DNA from: Bacteroidota bacterium
GTDB lineage: Bacteria > Bacteroidota > Bacteroidia > Bacteroidales > Prolixibacteraceae
Length of the DNA: 64,000 nucleotides
Assembly: GCA_029265715.1 (NCBI GenBank)
Contig: JAJUGZ010000005.1
Location: 1-64,000 of the forward strand
Reading direction: 5' to 3'
Positions 16,202 through 25,641 of the stretch are shown here, piece by piece. The position numbers and the translations under genes were made by a program. Below the pieces are notes generated by a model, which saw nothing but the letters and a program-made list of their open reading frames with translations, was not told the DNA's origin and searched no databases. The number at the start of each line of letters is the position of its first letter. Position 1 is the first letter of the stretch.

Positions 16202-16285
16202 CAGAGTGTACAGAATGGATTTTTATGCCAGACAGGAAGAAGGCAATTCGGGCTGGAATGTGAATAGCCTGTCGAGTATTGTGCA

Positions 16286-16319
16286 TAAAAAAAGCAGCCA
16301 TCTTTTTTTGATAGCTGCC
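16286..16319 (-). terminator. Terminator of the second TlpA gene
   Basis: GCAGCTATC, a seven-A loop and GATGGCTGC (one G-U pair) are followed on the minus strand by seven T. Confidence 0.8.
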
Positions 16320-16345
16320 TGATTTATTTGTTGTTGCATCGTTTT

Positions 16346-16891
16346 TTACTTCAGCAGGTTGTTTAATGCCTGTTCCAGAAGCGGGCCTCTCAGGTTGCGG
16401 GCAATGATCACGCCATCGCCATCAATCAGGAAATTTGAAGGGATTGAACGAACTCCGTAAATCATGGCATATTTCGACTGCCACCATTTCAGGTCGCTGA
16501 CATGAAATTTCCAGCTTAAATTGTCATCGGCAATCGCTTTTTCCCAAGCTTCCTTACTTTTGTCGAGCGAAACACTGAACACGGTAAATCCGTTCCCGTT
16601 CTTGAATTTTTTATCCTTGTATTTTTCGTACGCCTGGACAACGTTTGGATTTTCCCTGCGACATGGGCCGCACCACGAGGCCCAGAAATCGATCAGGACC
16701 AATTGCCCTTTCAATGAAGAGAGTTTCAGTTCTTTGCCATCGACTCCTTGTTCTATAATTTCGGGTGCTTTGTTTCCTACGTTCAGGCCAATGGATGCAT
16801 CGTCATCATTATTTTTCGGACCACCATTCCCTGCAAAAACGGAGAGGCTTGCCAAAAAAAACATCGCTGCAAAAATTATTCTTCCTTTCAT
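16346..16891 (-). CDS. TlpA/ResA-like thioredoxin-fold protein
   Basis: Exported thiol-disulfide oxidoreductase of 181 residues with a signal peptide (residues 1 to about 20, ending SVFAGNG). A Redoxin/TlpA domain carries the active site WASWCGPCRREN near residue 75. DFWASWCGPC is the canonical thioredoxin-like sequence, and the cis-Pro loop is YGVRSIPSNFLID near residue 150. It differs from the TlpA protein in the his cluster, which has WCSVC. It is a single-gene unit with its own terminator; the 152 bases upstream toward murA hold no gene. The client proteins are unknown. Confidence 0.9.
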   Translation of the reverse strand: MKGRIIFAAMFFLASLSVFAGNGGPKNNDDDASIGLNVGNKAPEIIEQGVDGKELKLSSLKGQLVLIDFWASWCGPCRRENPNVVQAYEKYKDKKFKNGNGFTVFSVSLDKSKEAWEKAIADDNLSWKFHVSDLKWWQSKYAMIYGVRSIPSNFLIDGDGVIIARNLRGPLLEQALNNLLK

Positions 16892-17043
16892 ATCGTCCCT
16901 ATGTTTGGTTTGACAATGTTAAAATGTAAACAACTGTTTAAAAATAGCAAAAAAGCATTATTAATCGGATTGTTACAGATTTCAATTAAGATTTATTAAC
17001 AGTTTGACCCTGCCAATCCGAACGAGGCAAGGGTTCTCGTAAG

Positions 17044-18354
17044 TTAATTATCGATTCGCGTTATATGCGCTCCGATGGCGTTCAGGCGCAGGTCGATCGC
17101 TTCGTAGCCACGGTCGATTTGTTCAATGTTCGAAATTTTGCTTACCCCTTTTGCCGAAAGGGCTGCAATCAGCAGGGCAACTCCGGCGCGGATATCCGGA
17201 GAACTCATGTTTGTTCCGCGCAGCTGGTATTTGTGGTCGAGCCCGATAACGGTGGCGCGGTGCGGGTCGCACAAAATAATCTGGGCTCCCATGTCGATTA
17301 GTTTATCGACGAAAAACAAACGGCTTTCAAACATTTTTTGGTGAATCAGCACGCTGCCCTGTGCTTGTGTGGCAACGACCAGAAAGATGCTCAGCAGGTC
17401 GGGCGTCAAACCGGGCCAGGGAGCGTCGGCAATGGTCATGATCGAGCCATCGATGAACGTTTCTATTTCGTAATGTTTCTGCTCCGGAATAAAAATATCG
17501 TCGTTCTTTTGCTCTAAGGAGATTCCCAGTCGTTTGAACTGGTCGGGGATAATTCCCAAGTGTTGTATGCCGGCATTTTTTATAGTGATTTCAGAGCCGG
17601 TCATGGCGGCCAGTCCGATAAAACTGCCAACCTCGATCATGTCGGGCAATATTTGGTGTGAGCATCCTGATAAGGATGGCACTCCGTTGATGGTCAATAA
17701 ATTGGATCCGATTCCGGAGATTTTGGCGCCCATGCTGACAAGCATTTTGCTCAGTTGCTGCAAATATGGTTCACAAGCAGCATTGTAGATGGTGGTTGTG
17801 CCTTCGGCCATAACGGCAGCCATCAGAATGTTGGCCGTGCCGGTTACCGATGCTTCATCGAGGAGCATATAACAGCCTTTCAGTTTTTTTGCATTGACGC
17901 GGTAAAATGCATGTTCTGCGTCGTATTCAAAGTCGGCGCCTAATTTCTGCAAGCCGCTAAAGTGGGTATCAAGTCGGCGGCGTCCGATTTTGTCGCCGCC
18001 GGGTTGAGGGATGTATCCAATTCCGAAGCGGGCGAGCAGCGGCCCCAGGATCATGATCGATCCGCGAAGACTGGCTGCCTGTTTGGCAAATTTTTCTGTT
18101 TTCAGATAATCCAGTTTTACATCAGAAGCCTTAAAACTGTACTTGCCCTTTCCTTGTTTGGTAACAGAAACGCCGAGTTCTCCGATAATTTCTATCAGTT
18201 TCAAGACATCTCTGATTTCGGGAATGTTTGAAACAACAACTTCGTCGGAGGTGAGCAAAGTGGCGCAAATAATCTGAAGTGCTTCGTTTTTTGCTCCCTG
18301 TGGTGTGAGCTCGCCTTTTAGCTGATAACCTCCTTCAATCCGGAATGTTGCCAT
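17044..18354 (-). CDS. murA: UDP-N-acetylglucosamine 1-carboxyvinyltransferase, Asp variant
   Basis: First committed step of peptidoglycan precursor synthesis, transferring enolpyruvate from PEP to UDP-GlcNAc in the cytoplasm. The 436-residue EPSP-synthase-fold protein has the conserved KN pair (GAKNEALQ, residues 22-23), GPLLARFG and RRRLDTHFSGL. In the catalytic loop the usual PGGC reads PGGD, so residue 121 is Asp where E. coli has Cys115. An Asp here is known from fosfomycin-resistant MurA enzymes and remains catalytically competent. It is preceded by a DUF4290 gene 32 bases upstream, a pairing I expect to be conserved in Bacteroidota, and is probably cotranscribed with it. Confidence 0.97.
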   Translation of the reverse strand: MATFRIEGGYQLKGELTPQGAKNEALQIICATLLTSDEVVVSNIPEIRDVLKLIEIIGELGVSVTKQGKGKYSFKASDVKLDYLKTEKFAKQAASLRGSIMILGPLLARFGIGYIPQPGGDKIGRRRLDTHFSGLQKLGADFEYDAEHAFYRVNAKKLKGCYMLLDEASVTGTANILMAAVMAEGTTTIYNAACEPYLQQLSKMLVSMGAKISGIGSNLLTINGVPSLSGCSHQILPDMIEVGSFIGLAAMTGSEITIKNAGIQHLGIIPDQFKRLGISLEQKNDDIFIPEQKHYEIETFIDGSIMTIADAPWPGLTPDLLSIFLVVATQAQGSVLIHQKMFESRLFFVDKLIDMGAQIILCDPHRATVIGLDHKYQLRGTNMSSPDIRAGVALLIAALSAKGVSKISNIEQIDRGYEAIDLRLNAIGAHITRIDN

Positions 18355-18386
18355 CCTGAAAATAGTTTTGGGGTTATTGATTTACT

Positions 18387-19016
18387 TTATCGCTGTTGCT
18401 TTTTCTGAAAGTTTTTGCCGTCTTTCTTTTTGTTCCGGTTGACATTTGTTCCGGGCTGGGCATTTCGCGACAAGATGTCTTTGGTTTCTGTTAATTGCAG
18501 CTCGGTGCATTTTATCCGGCCATGCGATAGTTCTTCAATGTCCTGAAAAATTTTATCGTCGGTAACCGAATCCTTGTTCCAGACCAGATAGCTCTTTTTC
18601 ATGTGGTTGGCAATCAAGCTGATCAGGATTTTTCGTTCTTCCTCGTTTTCATAAACAGCGGCTTTTTCAATCAGCGATTCCAGGATTTTCCCGTAATGGC
18701 GGTATTTAATTTTATTGTCTTCGTAAGGAATCCGGTTGGGTGTTGACTGAAAAAATTCAGGCTGCGGCGGGTCATAAGGATAATCAATATCCAGTTTAAA
18801 ATCGGCCATAATGGCCAAGTGGTCCCATAATTTATGTTTAAAGTCGTTGATATCACGCAGATATGGGTACATATTGCCCATAATGTCAATGATGGTGCGT
18901 GCTGCGCGGTTGCGTTCAGCCCGGTCTTCGATCGTCAGGATGTGATCGACCATGTTTTGCAGGTTTCTGCCATATTCAGGCAATGACAGTTTACTGCGAT
19001 TCGAATTGTAATCCAT
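18387..19016 (-). CDS. DUF4290 domain-containing protein
   Basis: A 209-residue protein of the Bacteroidota-restricted DUF4290 family, recognised from MDYNSNRSKLSLPEYGRNLQ at the start and the helical segment RAARTIIDIMGNMYPYLRD. The first 170 or so residues are predominantly helical. The last 20 are basic and low-complexity (NVNRNKKKDGKNFQKKQQR), suggesting RNA or other nucleic-acid contact, although that is inference. There is no signal peptide. It precedes murA and shares a promoter with it. Function is unknown. Confidence 0.85.
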   Translation of the reverse strand: MDYNSNRSKLSLPEYGRNLQNMVDHILTIEDRAERNRAARTIIDIMGNMYPYLRDINDFKHKLWDHLAIMADFKLDIDYPYDPPQPEFFQSTPNRIPYEDNKIKYRHYGKILESLIEKAAVYENEEERKILISLIANHMKKSYLVWNKDSVTDDKIFQDIEELSHGRIKCTELQLTETKDILSRNAQPGTNVNRNKKKDGKNFQKKQQR

Positions 19017-19106
19017 GCAAAATAATAATAAACGTCTTTAATATCAGGCTATTATCTCTGAGAATAAGGAAATTTCCGGATAATCAGGTTGAAGGTGATT
19101 TTGCTG

Positions 19107-19137
19107 CAAATTAAACTAAAATACTTTGTAATGCCAA
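19107..19137 (-). promoter_or_regulatory. Promoter of the DUF4290-murA unit
   Basis: TTG, a 20-base spacer and TTAATTTG on the minus strand match the Bacteroidota promoter with one mismatch in the -7 box. The 5' leader would be about 85 bases. Confidence 0.5.
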
Positions 19138-19179
19138 AAAATCCTGAAAAATCTGTAAATAAAGGCTTTTTCGTAGATT

Positions 19180-21510
19180 TCAATCAATTATCCTCAGTTT
19201 TGCAAATTTCAGCAAAAGTTGCTTTTTCCCGGTATTTTGGAAAAAAACAGTTGCTTTAATGTCTGGAGCTGTTCCTTCGATTTGCAAGACTTTGCCGCGT
19301 CCAAACCGCTGGTGTTCAACAATCATGCCTGTCTGAATATCAGCCGGGTTGCTTTCAACGAACGAGTTGGGATTTTGCTTCGATTCCCGCAGTTTGGTTA
19401 GCTTTTGCTGAACTTCGGCCTGCGAGTTTTGCACCATCCGTTGGTTAAAAACGCTGTTATTACCCTGAAAGTTTCGTTGTGGGCGCTGAAATGTTGAATG
19501 ATCGTCCTGAAATAATCGTCCGGAGAACGAAATTGTGTTGTCTTCTGCTGAATTGTCCAAATATTGAGGATCGATTTCATTGATAAACCGGCTTTTATTG
19601 CAGAATTCCAGTTTGCCCCATTTGTAGCGCTGTTTAGCGTAACTGAGGTAGGCGTTTTGTTCGGCGCGGGTTAAAGCAACATAAAACAAGCGGCGTTCTT
19701 CTTCCAGGTCGTCGCCGGTTTTTTGGCCGTTCATGGCCGACGGGAACAGGTTTTCTTCCACTCCCACGATGAATACGTTTTTAAATTCCAGACCTTTGGC
19801 CGAGTGAATGGTCATCAGGGTAACCTTGTCTGCATCTTCCGGTTTGTCTGTATCCTGATCGGTCAGCAGGGCTACGTCTTCCATGTAGTTGTTCAGCTTA
19901 TTTGGAGCGCCTTCTTCGCGGGCATTGATGGTGAATTCCTGGATACCGTTCAATAATTCCTGAATGTTTTCAAAGCGGCTTAATCCTTCGGGCGACTGGT
20001 CTTTGTAAAGGTCTTTCATAATTCCGGAAACCGTAGCTATTTCGGTTGCCACTTCGTAAGCGTCGCCGGCGGCGTGTTTTTCCTGAAACTGACGAATCAG
20101 ATCGGTAAAGCTCCGGATCTTGGCGATAGTCCCCTTGTTGAAATCAGCGGCCAGATGGGCGTCAGAGATTGCAATGTCCCAAATACTTTTTTCATTTGAT
20201 GACGCTGCAAGTTCAAGTTTCGACAAACTTGTTTCGCCGATGCCTCGCGCCGGATAATTGATGACCCGCTTGAATGCCTCATTGTCTTTGGGGTTAATAA
20301 CCAGTCGGAAGTAAGCCAGGATGTCTTTGATCTCCTTTCGCTGGTAGAACGACAAACCTCCATAAATTTTATACGGAATATTGCGCTTCCGGAGCGATTC
20401 TTCGAAAATACGCGACTGGGCATTGGTACGGTACAAAATGGCGTAATCCTGATAGCGGTAATGATTGCGCATCCGGGTTTCCGAAATTTCGTTGGCAATC
20501 AGATAGCCTTCTTCATTGTCGGTCAACGCCGGAATTACTTTGATGCGCGAACCTTTGTCTTTTTCAGAAAATACTTTTTTGTGGATCTGCCTTTTGTTTT
20601 TAGCGATGATGCTGTTGGCCGCATCCACAATGGTTTGGGTTGAGCGGTAATTTTGTTCCAGTTTAAAAACCTTATGTTCCGGATAATCTTTCTGAAAATT
20701 CAGGATGTTTTCAATTCGTGCGCCTCGGAAAGAATAGATACTTTGGGCATCGTCGCCAACTACGCAAATGTTGTTGTGCTTTTCGGCTAACCGTTTAATG
20801 ATCAGGTATTGCGCATGGTTGGTGTCCTGGTATTCATCGACCAGGATATACTGGAACATTTCCTGATACTTGGCCAGTACTTCAGGATGGTTCCGAAACA
20901 GAATATTGGTTTTCATCAGCAAGTCATCGAAATCCATGGCGCCCGACATGAAGCAGCGTTTGGCGTATTCCTTATAAATCTGACCGATCAGGGGCATCTT
21001 GATGCTTTGATCGTATTCGTATATTTCAGGAATTTGCGTGTAAGATGCAGGAACAATCAGATTGTTTTTTGCCTGGGAAATACGTCCGGCGACAATGCTG
21101 GGTTTATACACCTTGTCGTCGAGGTTCATTTCTTTCAGAATGGTTTTGATCAGGCTTTTGGAATCGGCCGAGTCGTATATGGTAAAGTTTGACGGATAAC
21201 CTAAAATTTCGGATTCAGAACGAAGAATGCGTGCAAAGATCGAGTGGAATGTTCCCATCCAGAGATATTTGGCAGTGTTTTGACCAACGACAGAAGCGAT
21301 ACGGTCTTTCATTTCTTTGGCTGCTTTGTTGGTAAATGTTAATGCCAGAATAGACCAGGGCTTCACTCCCGACCGCAGCAGGTGCGTAATACGGTAGGTC
21401 AATACACGTGTTTTCCCCGAGCCGGCGCCGGCAATAATCAACGAAGCTCCGTTAATCTGCTCAACGGCCTGTCGCTGAGCGTTATTTAATTCATTCAGGT
21501 AATCTTGCAC
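19180..21510 (-). CDS. pcrA: PcrA/UvrD-type superfamily 1A DNA helicase
   Basis: ATP-driven 3'-5' helicase for repair and replication-fork maintenance. Motifs in order: Q-motif LNNAQRQAVEQI at the start, Walker A GAGSGKTR, Ib/Ic region, Walker B LVDEYQDTN, motif III GDDAQSIYSFRGA, motif IV QNYRSTQTIVDAAN, motif V VTLMTIHSAKGLEF and motif VI EERRLFYVALTRAE. I place the start at a GTG giving VQDYLNELNNAQ (776 residues), because the extra 38 residues of the ORF-track frame resemble nothing and a -7 box (TACTTTTG) lies inside them. The C-terminal tail has the Tudor-like domain that binds RNA polymerase in PcrA (GMIVEHQRFGRGKVLQIEG). Confidence 0.93.
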   Translation of the reverse strand: MQDYLNELNNAQRQAVEQINGASLIIAGAGSGKTRVLTYRITHLLRSGVKPWSILALTFTNKAAKEMKDRIASVVGQNTAKYLWMGTFHSIFARILRSESEILGYPSNFTIYDSADSKSLIKTILKEMNLDDKVYKPSIVAGRISQAKNNLIVPASYTQIPEIYEYDQSIKMPLIGQIYKEYAKRCFMSGAMDFDDLLMKTNILFRNHPEVLAKYQEMFQYILVDEYQDTNHAQYLIIKRLAEKHNNICVVGDDAQSIYSFRGARIENILNFQKDYPEHKVFKLEQNYRSTQTIVDAANSIIAKNKRQIHKKVFSEKDKGSRIKVIPALTDNEEGYLIANEISETRMRNHYRYQDYAILYRTNAQSRIFEESLRKRNIPYKIYGGLSFYQRKEIKDILAYFRLVINPKDNEAFKRVINYPARGIGETSLSKLELAASSNEKSIWDIAISDAHLAADFNKGTIAKIRSFTDLIRQFQEKHAAGDAYEVATEIATVSGIMKDLYKDQSPEGLSRFENIQELLNGIQEFTINAREEGAPNKLNNYMEDVALLTDQDTDKPEDADKVTLMTIHSAKGLEFKNVFIVGVEENLFPSAMNGQKTGDDLEEERRLFYVALTRAEQNAYLSYAKQRYKWGKLEFCNKSRFINEIDPQYLDNSAEDNTISFSGRLFQDDHSTFQRPQRNFQGNNSVFNQRMVQNSQAEVQQKLTKLRESKQNPNSFVESNPADIQTGMIVEHQRFGRGKVLQIEGTAPDIKATVFFQNTGKKQLLLKFAKLRIID

Positions 21511-21539
21511 TTCAATCCAATTTTCTTCGAAAAACTTCC

Positions 21540-21547
21540 CAAAAGTA
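21540..21547 (-). promoter_or_regulatory. -7 box upstream of the helicase gene
   Basis: TACTTTTG on the minus strand fits TAnnTTTG exactly and sits 30 bases before the GTG start proposed here. I find no TTG at the ideal -33 spacing. Confidence 0.4.
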
Positions 21548-21679
21548 AAACTACTTTTCGAGTTACATGGCAGGGTATGCCGGGAGTTTTCAACAATAGA
21601 GCGCCGGAAAATTTTAAAAGGCACAAAAGATTAATCGATTTTTAGCGTTAATATTGTGTTTTAATTACCGTAGATAAGC

Positions 21680-22957
21680 ATGAAGAACGTTAACGTACTG
21701 TGTTTTTGGCTATCTGTAGTTGCTTTTTGTTTGCTCCCAACAATCGTAAATGCACAAATAACAGCCAATGCCGATGCCGATGAGCTAACCCAATATCAAA
21801 CCGGTTCGACACCCGATCATATTTATATCTTTTGCGGACAGGAAGGCGAGCAAAATGGTATTTTAACTGCCAGTGGAGGAAATACGTATGAATGGCAAAA
21901 ATATAACCGGCAGACCAATCAGTTCGATTTTTATTTTTCAGAGGCGGGTTCTAGTTCAACAATTGGGAACCTGGGCGATGGCTGTTACCGGGTCCGGGTT
22001 AGTTCCGGAACTCAGGTTCAGGAATACACGGCCTGGGTGTTCAATAACTACTATAGTGTAACGGCAAAAATTACGGATAAGGACTGTGAGTCGGTTACAA
22101 TCGATGGGGCATTTAATTCTCCCTATTTTGAATATATCGATCTGATAACCGGACAGCCAGTTATCTTGACCAAAGACATCAAAGTAACGTGGAAAAATGG
22201 TGACGAGACTGTTGCTGCAGTGCTTTCATCCAAGATTTATAATCCTCCGACACGGGATACCGATTATAAATTGATTGTTTCCGATCGGTTTGGGTGTTCG
22301 GGAGAGGCGACTGTGACCTATGAGTCAATTGTCACAAAGGCGTCTTTTACGGTCGATCCATCTTCGGGCGAAGCGCCCTTGAAAGTGACTTTTACCAATA
22401 CATCCGAGAACGGGACTCCCGGGAAATATGAATGGTTTTTTTACAAATCAGTCGAGGAGCTGTCGAAAGAAGCCGATCGGAATGGGTCGGTCGCTGATAG
22501 TATCAAGGATATTGCCTATGACGATTCGCCGGTTTACATCTATGAAAAATCGGGTTATTATAAGGTAAAGCTGGTGTCAAAAAAAGTAAGCGGGGGAACA
22601 ACCTGCACCGATACCTTTTATTATGATGGTTACATCAAGGCAGACACCTCTTTTTTTGATGCCCCCAATGTGTTTTCTCCAAACGGAGATGGAGAGAACG
22701 ATGAGTTTGTCGTGAAATTCTGGTCGATGAAAAAAGTGAAGTTTACGGTCGTGAACCGTTGGGGGAAAGTTGTTCATAAGTGGGAGAGCGGCAACGTCGA
22801 AGGGTTTCCGGATACCTGGTCGGCTGCTGCCTGGGATGGGAAAATTGGAGGACGTTACGCCAGTCCGGGCGTCTATTTCTATGTAATCGAAGGTTACGGA
22901 CGCGACGATAAAAAACGATGGGCCCACGGATTTTTCCACCTTTTTAGGGATAAATGA
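21680..22957 (+). CDS. T9SS-exported protein with PKD domain and type B (gliding-motility/CHU) C-terminal domain
   Basis: Exported 425-residue protein. A signal peptide (residues 1 to about 25, ending TIVNAQ) is followed by an N-terminal region of beta type. A PKD domain lies at about residues 215-300 (FTVDPSSGEAPLKVTFTNTSENG). The last 95 residues are the T9SS type B sorting domain, with the hallmark NVFSPNGDGENDEF, WGKVV and AWDGKIGGRYASPGVYFYVI. Proteins with this tail are moved across the outer membrane by the type IX system and anchored or released with PorU-type processing. The cargo function is unknown. It is divergent from the helicase gene and ends in a strong terminator. Confidence 0.9.
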   Translation: MKNVNVLCFWLSVVAFCLLPTIVNAQITANADADELTQYQTGSTPDHIYIFCGQEGEQNGILTASGGNTYEWQKYNRQTNQFDFYFSEAGSSSTIGNLGDGCYRVRVSSGTQVQEYTAWVFNNYYSVTAKITDKDCESVTIDGAFNSPYFEYIDLITGQPVILTKDIKVTWKNGDETVAAVLSSKIYNPPTRDTDYKLIVSDRFGCSGEATVTYESIVTKASFTVDPSSGEAPLKVTFTNTSENGTPGKYEWFFYKSVEELSKEADRNGSVADSIKDIAYDDSPVYIYEKSGYYKVKLVSKKVSGGTTCTDTFYYDGYIKADTSFFDAPNVFSPNGDGENDEFVVKFWSMKKVKFTVVNRWGKVVHKWESGNVEGFPDTWSAAAWDGKIGGRYASPGVYFYVIEGYGRDDKKRWAHGFFHLFRDK

Positions 22958-22989
22958 TAATTGGTTAATTTGCAAGTTTCTATAGAATG

Positions 22990-23018
22990 AAGGCGTCTGA
23001 TTGGGGCGCCTTTTTTTT
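22990..23018 (+). terminator. Terminator after the T9SS cargo gene
   Basis: AAGGCG and CGCCTT form a stem around a ten-base loop, followed by eight T. The remaining 276 bases up to oadG are very AT-rich and hold no gene; they presumably contain the oad promoter, which I cannot pin to a clear consensus. Confidence 0.8.
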
Positions 23019-23294
23019 GTGTGTTAGAATTGGGTTTTTCAGGTTTATTCATGGCGGTGTATGTATTTCCGTGTGCGTTTTTGTATTTTAAATTTTAAAA
23101 CAAAAGCTTTAATAGTTCGAATATGTAATTAGAATACGCCTATTTCTTTCAATATGAAAGTTTGAATGTTAAAAAATTGAAAACTGCCGGTATTTGTTAT
23201 TTGATTTTAGATAATGGGGGGAAATATTTGGTAATATTACTGTCATTATTTAACGTGGGAAAAATTTTTAAATCAAAAACTAATACTAACTGAT

Positions 23295-23552
23295 ATGAAT
23301 GAACTTAACCTCGCATTAGAGCTTTTAGGTGTTGGAATGATCACTGTGTTTGTGATTCTGGCTCTGGTGGTTGTAATCGGAAACCTTATCATTCGTTTTG
23401 TAAACCGGTTTATTCCTGAAGAAGTTCAGGAAGTGGTAAAAAAAGTGGAAAAAGCAGTTGGTCCTGACCGGAAAAAAATGGCGGCAATTGTCTCGGCGGT
23501 CAATATCGTTACAAACGGGAAAGGGAAAGTTACAAACATCGAAAAAATCTAA
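23295..23552 (+). CDS. oadG: Sodium-pumping decarboxylase, gamma subunit (OadG family)
   Basis: Small membrane subunit of 85 residues that anchors and assembles the biotin-dependent, sodium-translocating decarboxylase. One transmembrane helix (about residues 7-34, LLGVGMITVFVILALVVVIGNLI) is followed by a charged cytoplasmic tail. It lies 170 bases upstream of oadA on the same strand. Length and topology match OadG/MmdD-type subunits. Function rests on context as much as on sequence, because these subunits are poorly conserved. Confidence 0.85.
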   Translation: MNELNLALELLGVGMITVFVILALVVVIGNLIIRFVNRFIPEEVQEVVKKVEKAVGPDRKKMAAIVSAVNIVTNGKGKVTNIEKI

Positions 23553-23722
23553 TCTGAATAGTAATCCCGACCAACTCACTCGTAAAGCCTTGGGGCAAGG
23601 TTGGTCGATCGTATGGAAACTTCGGTTGTTTTTCAGTATAAATCATATTAAATCTAACTTATTCTGTAAAAAATAACGTGTAGTTGAATTTTTTAGGAGA
23701 AACTGATAAAGACTAATTACTT

Positions 23723-25639
23723 ATGAACAAGAAAAAAATTCAATTTTCATTGGTTTACCGGGATATGTGGCAGTCATCCGGGAAATATGTGCCACGGGTT
23801 GATCAATTAGTGAAAGTGGCTCCGCATATTGTGGAGATGGGATGTTTTGCCCGCGTTGAAACCAATGGAGGAGGTTTTGAACAAATCAATTTGTTGTTTG
23901 GCGAAAACCCAAATAAGTCAGTTCGTGAATGGACTAAACCATTCAATGAAGCCGGGATCCAAACCCACATGCTTGAGCGTGCCCTGAACGGAATCCGCAT
24001 GTCGCCGGTTCCGGCTGATGTGCGTAAGCTCATGTTTAAAGTGAAGAAAAAACAGGGAACCGATATTGCCCGTTCTTTCTGTGGGTTGAACGATCCTCGG
24101 AACATTATCGACTCGGTTCGCTATGCCAAAGAAGGTGGGATGATTGCCCAGGCGACATTGAGTCTGACCTATTCAAAAGTTCATACAGCCGAAAGTTATA
24201 TTGCCCTGGCTGATGAGCTGATTCAGGCCGGCGCTGACGAAATCTGCCTGAAAGATATGGCTGGCATTGGCCGTCCGGCATGGTTGGGCAAGATTGTGAA
24301 AGGGATACGCGCCAAATATCCTGATATCCCGCTTGAATATCACTCACATTCCGGGCCCGGTTTTGCAATGGCCAATATCCTGGAAGTGTGCCGCGCCGGC
24401 GTAGACTATATCGACGTGGCCATGGAGCCGCTTTCGTGGGGAACAGGCCACGTGGATTTGCTGGCAGTTCATGCTATGCTGAAAGACGACGGGTTCGACG
24501 TTCCGGATATCAATATGGAGGCCTACATGAAAGTGCGTTCGCTGACCCAGGAGTTTATCGACGATTTCCTGGGCTACTACATCGATCCGAAAAACCGGTA
24601 TATGAATTCGATGCTCATTGGTCCGGGTTTGCCGGGAGGTATGATGGGATCGCTGATGGCCGATCTTGAAAACAACCTGGCGAGCTTGAACAAATGGTTG
24701 GCGAAACGCAACAAACCACAGTTGACCCAAGACGATTTGTTGATCAAACTATTCAATGAAGTAGAATATATATGGCCCATGCTGGGGTATCCGCCGCTGG
24801 TAACACCGTACAGCCAGTATGTGAAAAACCTGGCCCTGATGAATGTGATGCAGCTCGAAAAAGGCGAAGAACGCTGGAGCATGATTGCCGACAACATCTG
24901 GGATATGTTGCTGGGTAAAGGCGGAAAACTTCCGGGGGAACTACATCCTGAAATTATAGCGCTGGCTAAAAAGGCAGGAAAAGAATTCTATACCGGTCAT
25001 CCTCAGGATCTGTATCCGGACAAATTAGACGAATTCAGGAAAGAAATGATTGAGAAAGGCTGGGATTTTGGTCAGGATGACGAAGAGTTATTTGAACTGG
25101 CCATGCACCCCGAACAATATCGTGCCTATAAATCGGGAGCTGCCAAAAAAGCTTTTGAAGAAGATCTGGCCAAACGCCGTGCCGAAGGCGGGGGTTTGAA
25201 TGCTCCGGTTAATCCGCCTGCCGTAGTTGCAGTTGCGCCTGAAGCATCTTCTGCCCCGGCAAACTTTGCGCCAACAACCATGTATATTGACGTAGAAGGC
25301 GAAAAATACCGCGTGACTGTTTCGTATGGAGAACAAGCTGCTTCGGGTCTGGCTCCTGCTGCGCCAGCTGCAAAAGCAGAGGTTGCTGCGCCGGTTATTA
25401 CCGGAGAGCTAAAGGAAATCCTGGCCCCGCTTGAAGGCAAATTCTACCTGACCAAAGAAAGCTCGGAAACAGCCCTGAAAGTTGGAGATATTATCAAGCC
25501 GGGCGACCTGATCGGGTATGTTGAGGCGATGAAGACATTCAATGCAATCCGATCGGATAAGGCAGGGAAAGTCGTCGAAATTTGCTGTACAAGCGGTTCG
25601 GAAATCGAAGAAGATGATGTTTTGGTTAAAATAGGGTAG
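23723..25639 (+). CDS. oadA: Biotin-dependent sodium-pumping decarboxylase alpha subunit (carboxyltransferase plus biotin carrier)
   Basis: Removes CO2 from oxaloacetate (or a related substrate), passing it to biotin. Residues about 1-280 form the TIM-barrel carboxyltransferase, with the metal site near ICLKDMAGIGRP and the VDYIDVAMEPLSWGTG segment. Residues about 285-480 are the conserved PYC_OADA domain. An Ala/Pro-rich linker (about 505-560) leads to a biotinyl domain with the acceptor lysine K604 in VEAMKTFN. At 638 residues it is the complete alpha chain. The neighbouring OadG and OadB subunits support a decarboxylase rather than a pyruvate carboxylase. Substrate (oxaloacetate versus methylmalonyl-CoA) favours oxaloacetate because of the PYC-type barrel. 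Confidence 0.92.
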   Translation: MNKKKIQFSLVYRDMWQSSGKYVPRVDQLVKVAPHIVEMGCFARVETNGGGFEQINLLFGENPNKSVREWTKPFNEAGIQTHMLERALNGIRMSPVPADVRKLMFKVKKKQGTDIARSFCGLNDPRNIIDSVRYAKEGGMIAQATLSLTYSKVHTAESYIALADELIQAGADEICLKDMAGIGRPAWLGKIVKGIRAKYPDIPLEYHSHSGPGFAMANILEVCRAGVDYIDVAMEPLSWGTGHVDLLAVHAMLKDDGFDVPDINMEAYMKVRSLTQEFIDDFLGYYIDPKNRYMNSMLIGPGLPGGMMGSLMADLENNLASLNKWLAKRNKPQLTQDDLLIKLFNEVEYIWPMLGYPPLVTPYSQYVKNLALMNVMQLEKGEERWSMIADNIWDMLLGKGGKLPGELHPEIIALAKKAGKEFYTGHPQDLYPDKLDEFRKEMIEKGWDFGQDDEELFELAMHPEQYRAYKSGAAKKAFEEDLAKRRAEGGGLNAPVNPPAVVAVAPEASSAPANFAPTTMYIDVEGEKYRVTVSYGEQAASGLAPAAPAAKAEVAAPVITGELKEILAPLEGKFYLTKESSETALKVGDIIKPGDLIGYVEAMKTFNAIRSDKAGKVVEICCTSGSEIEEDDVLVKIG

Positions 25640-25641
25640 TC

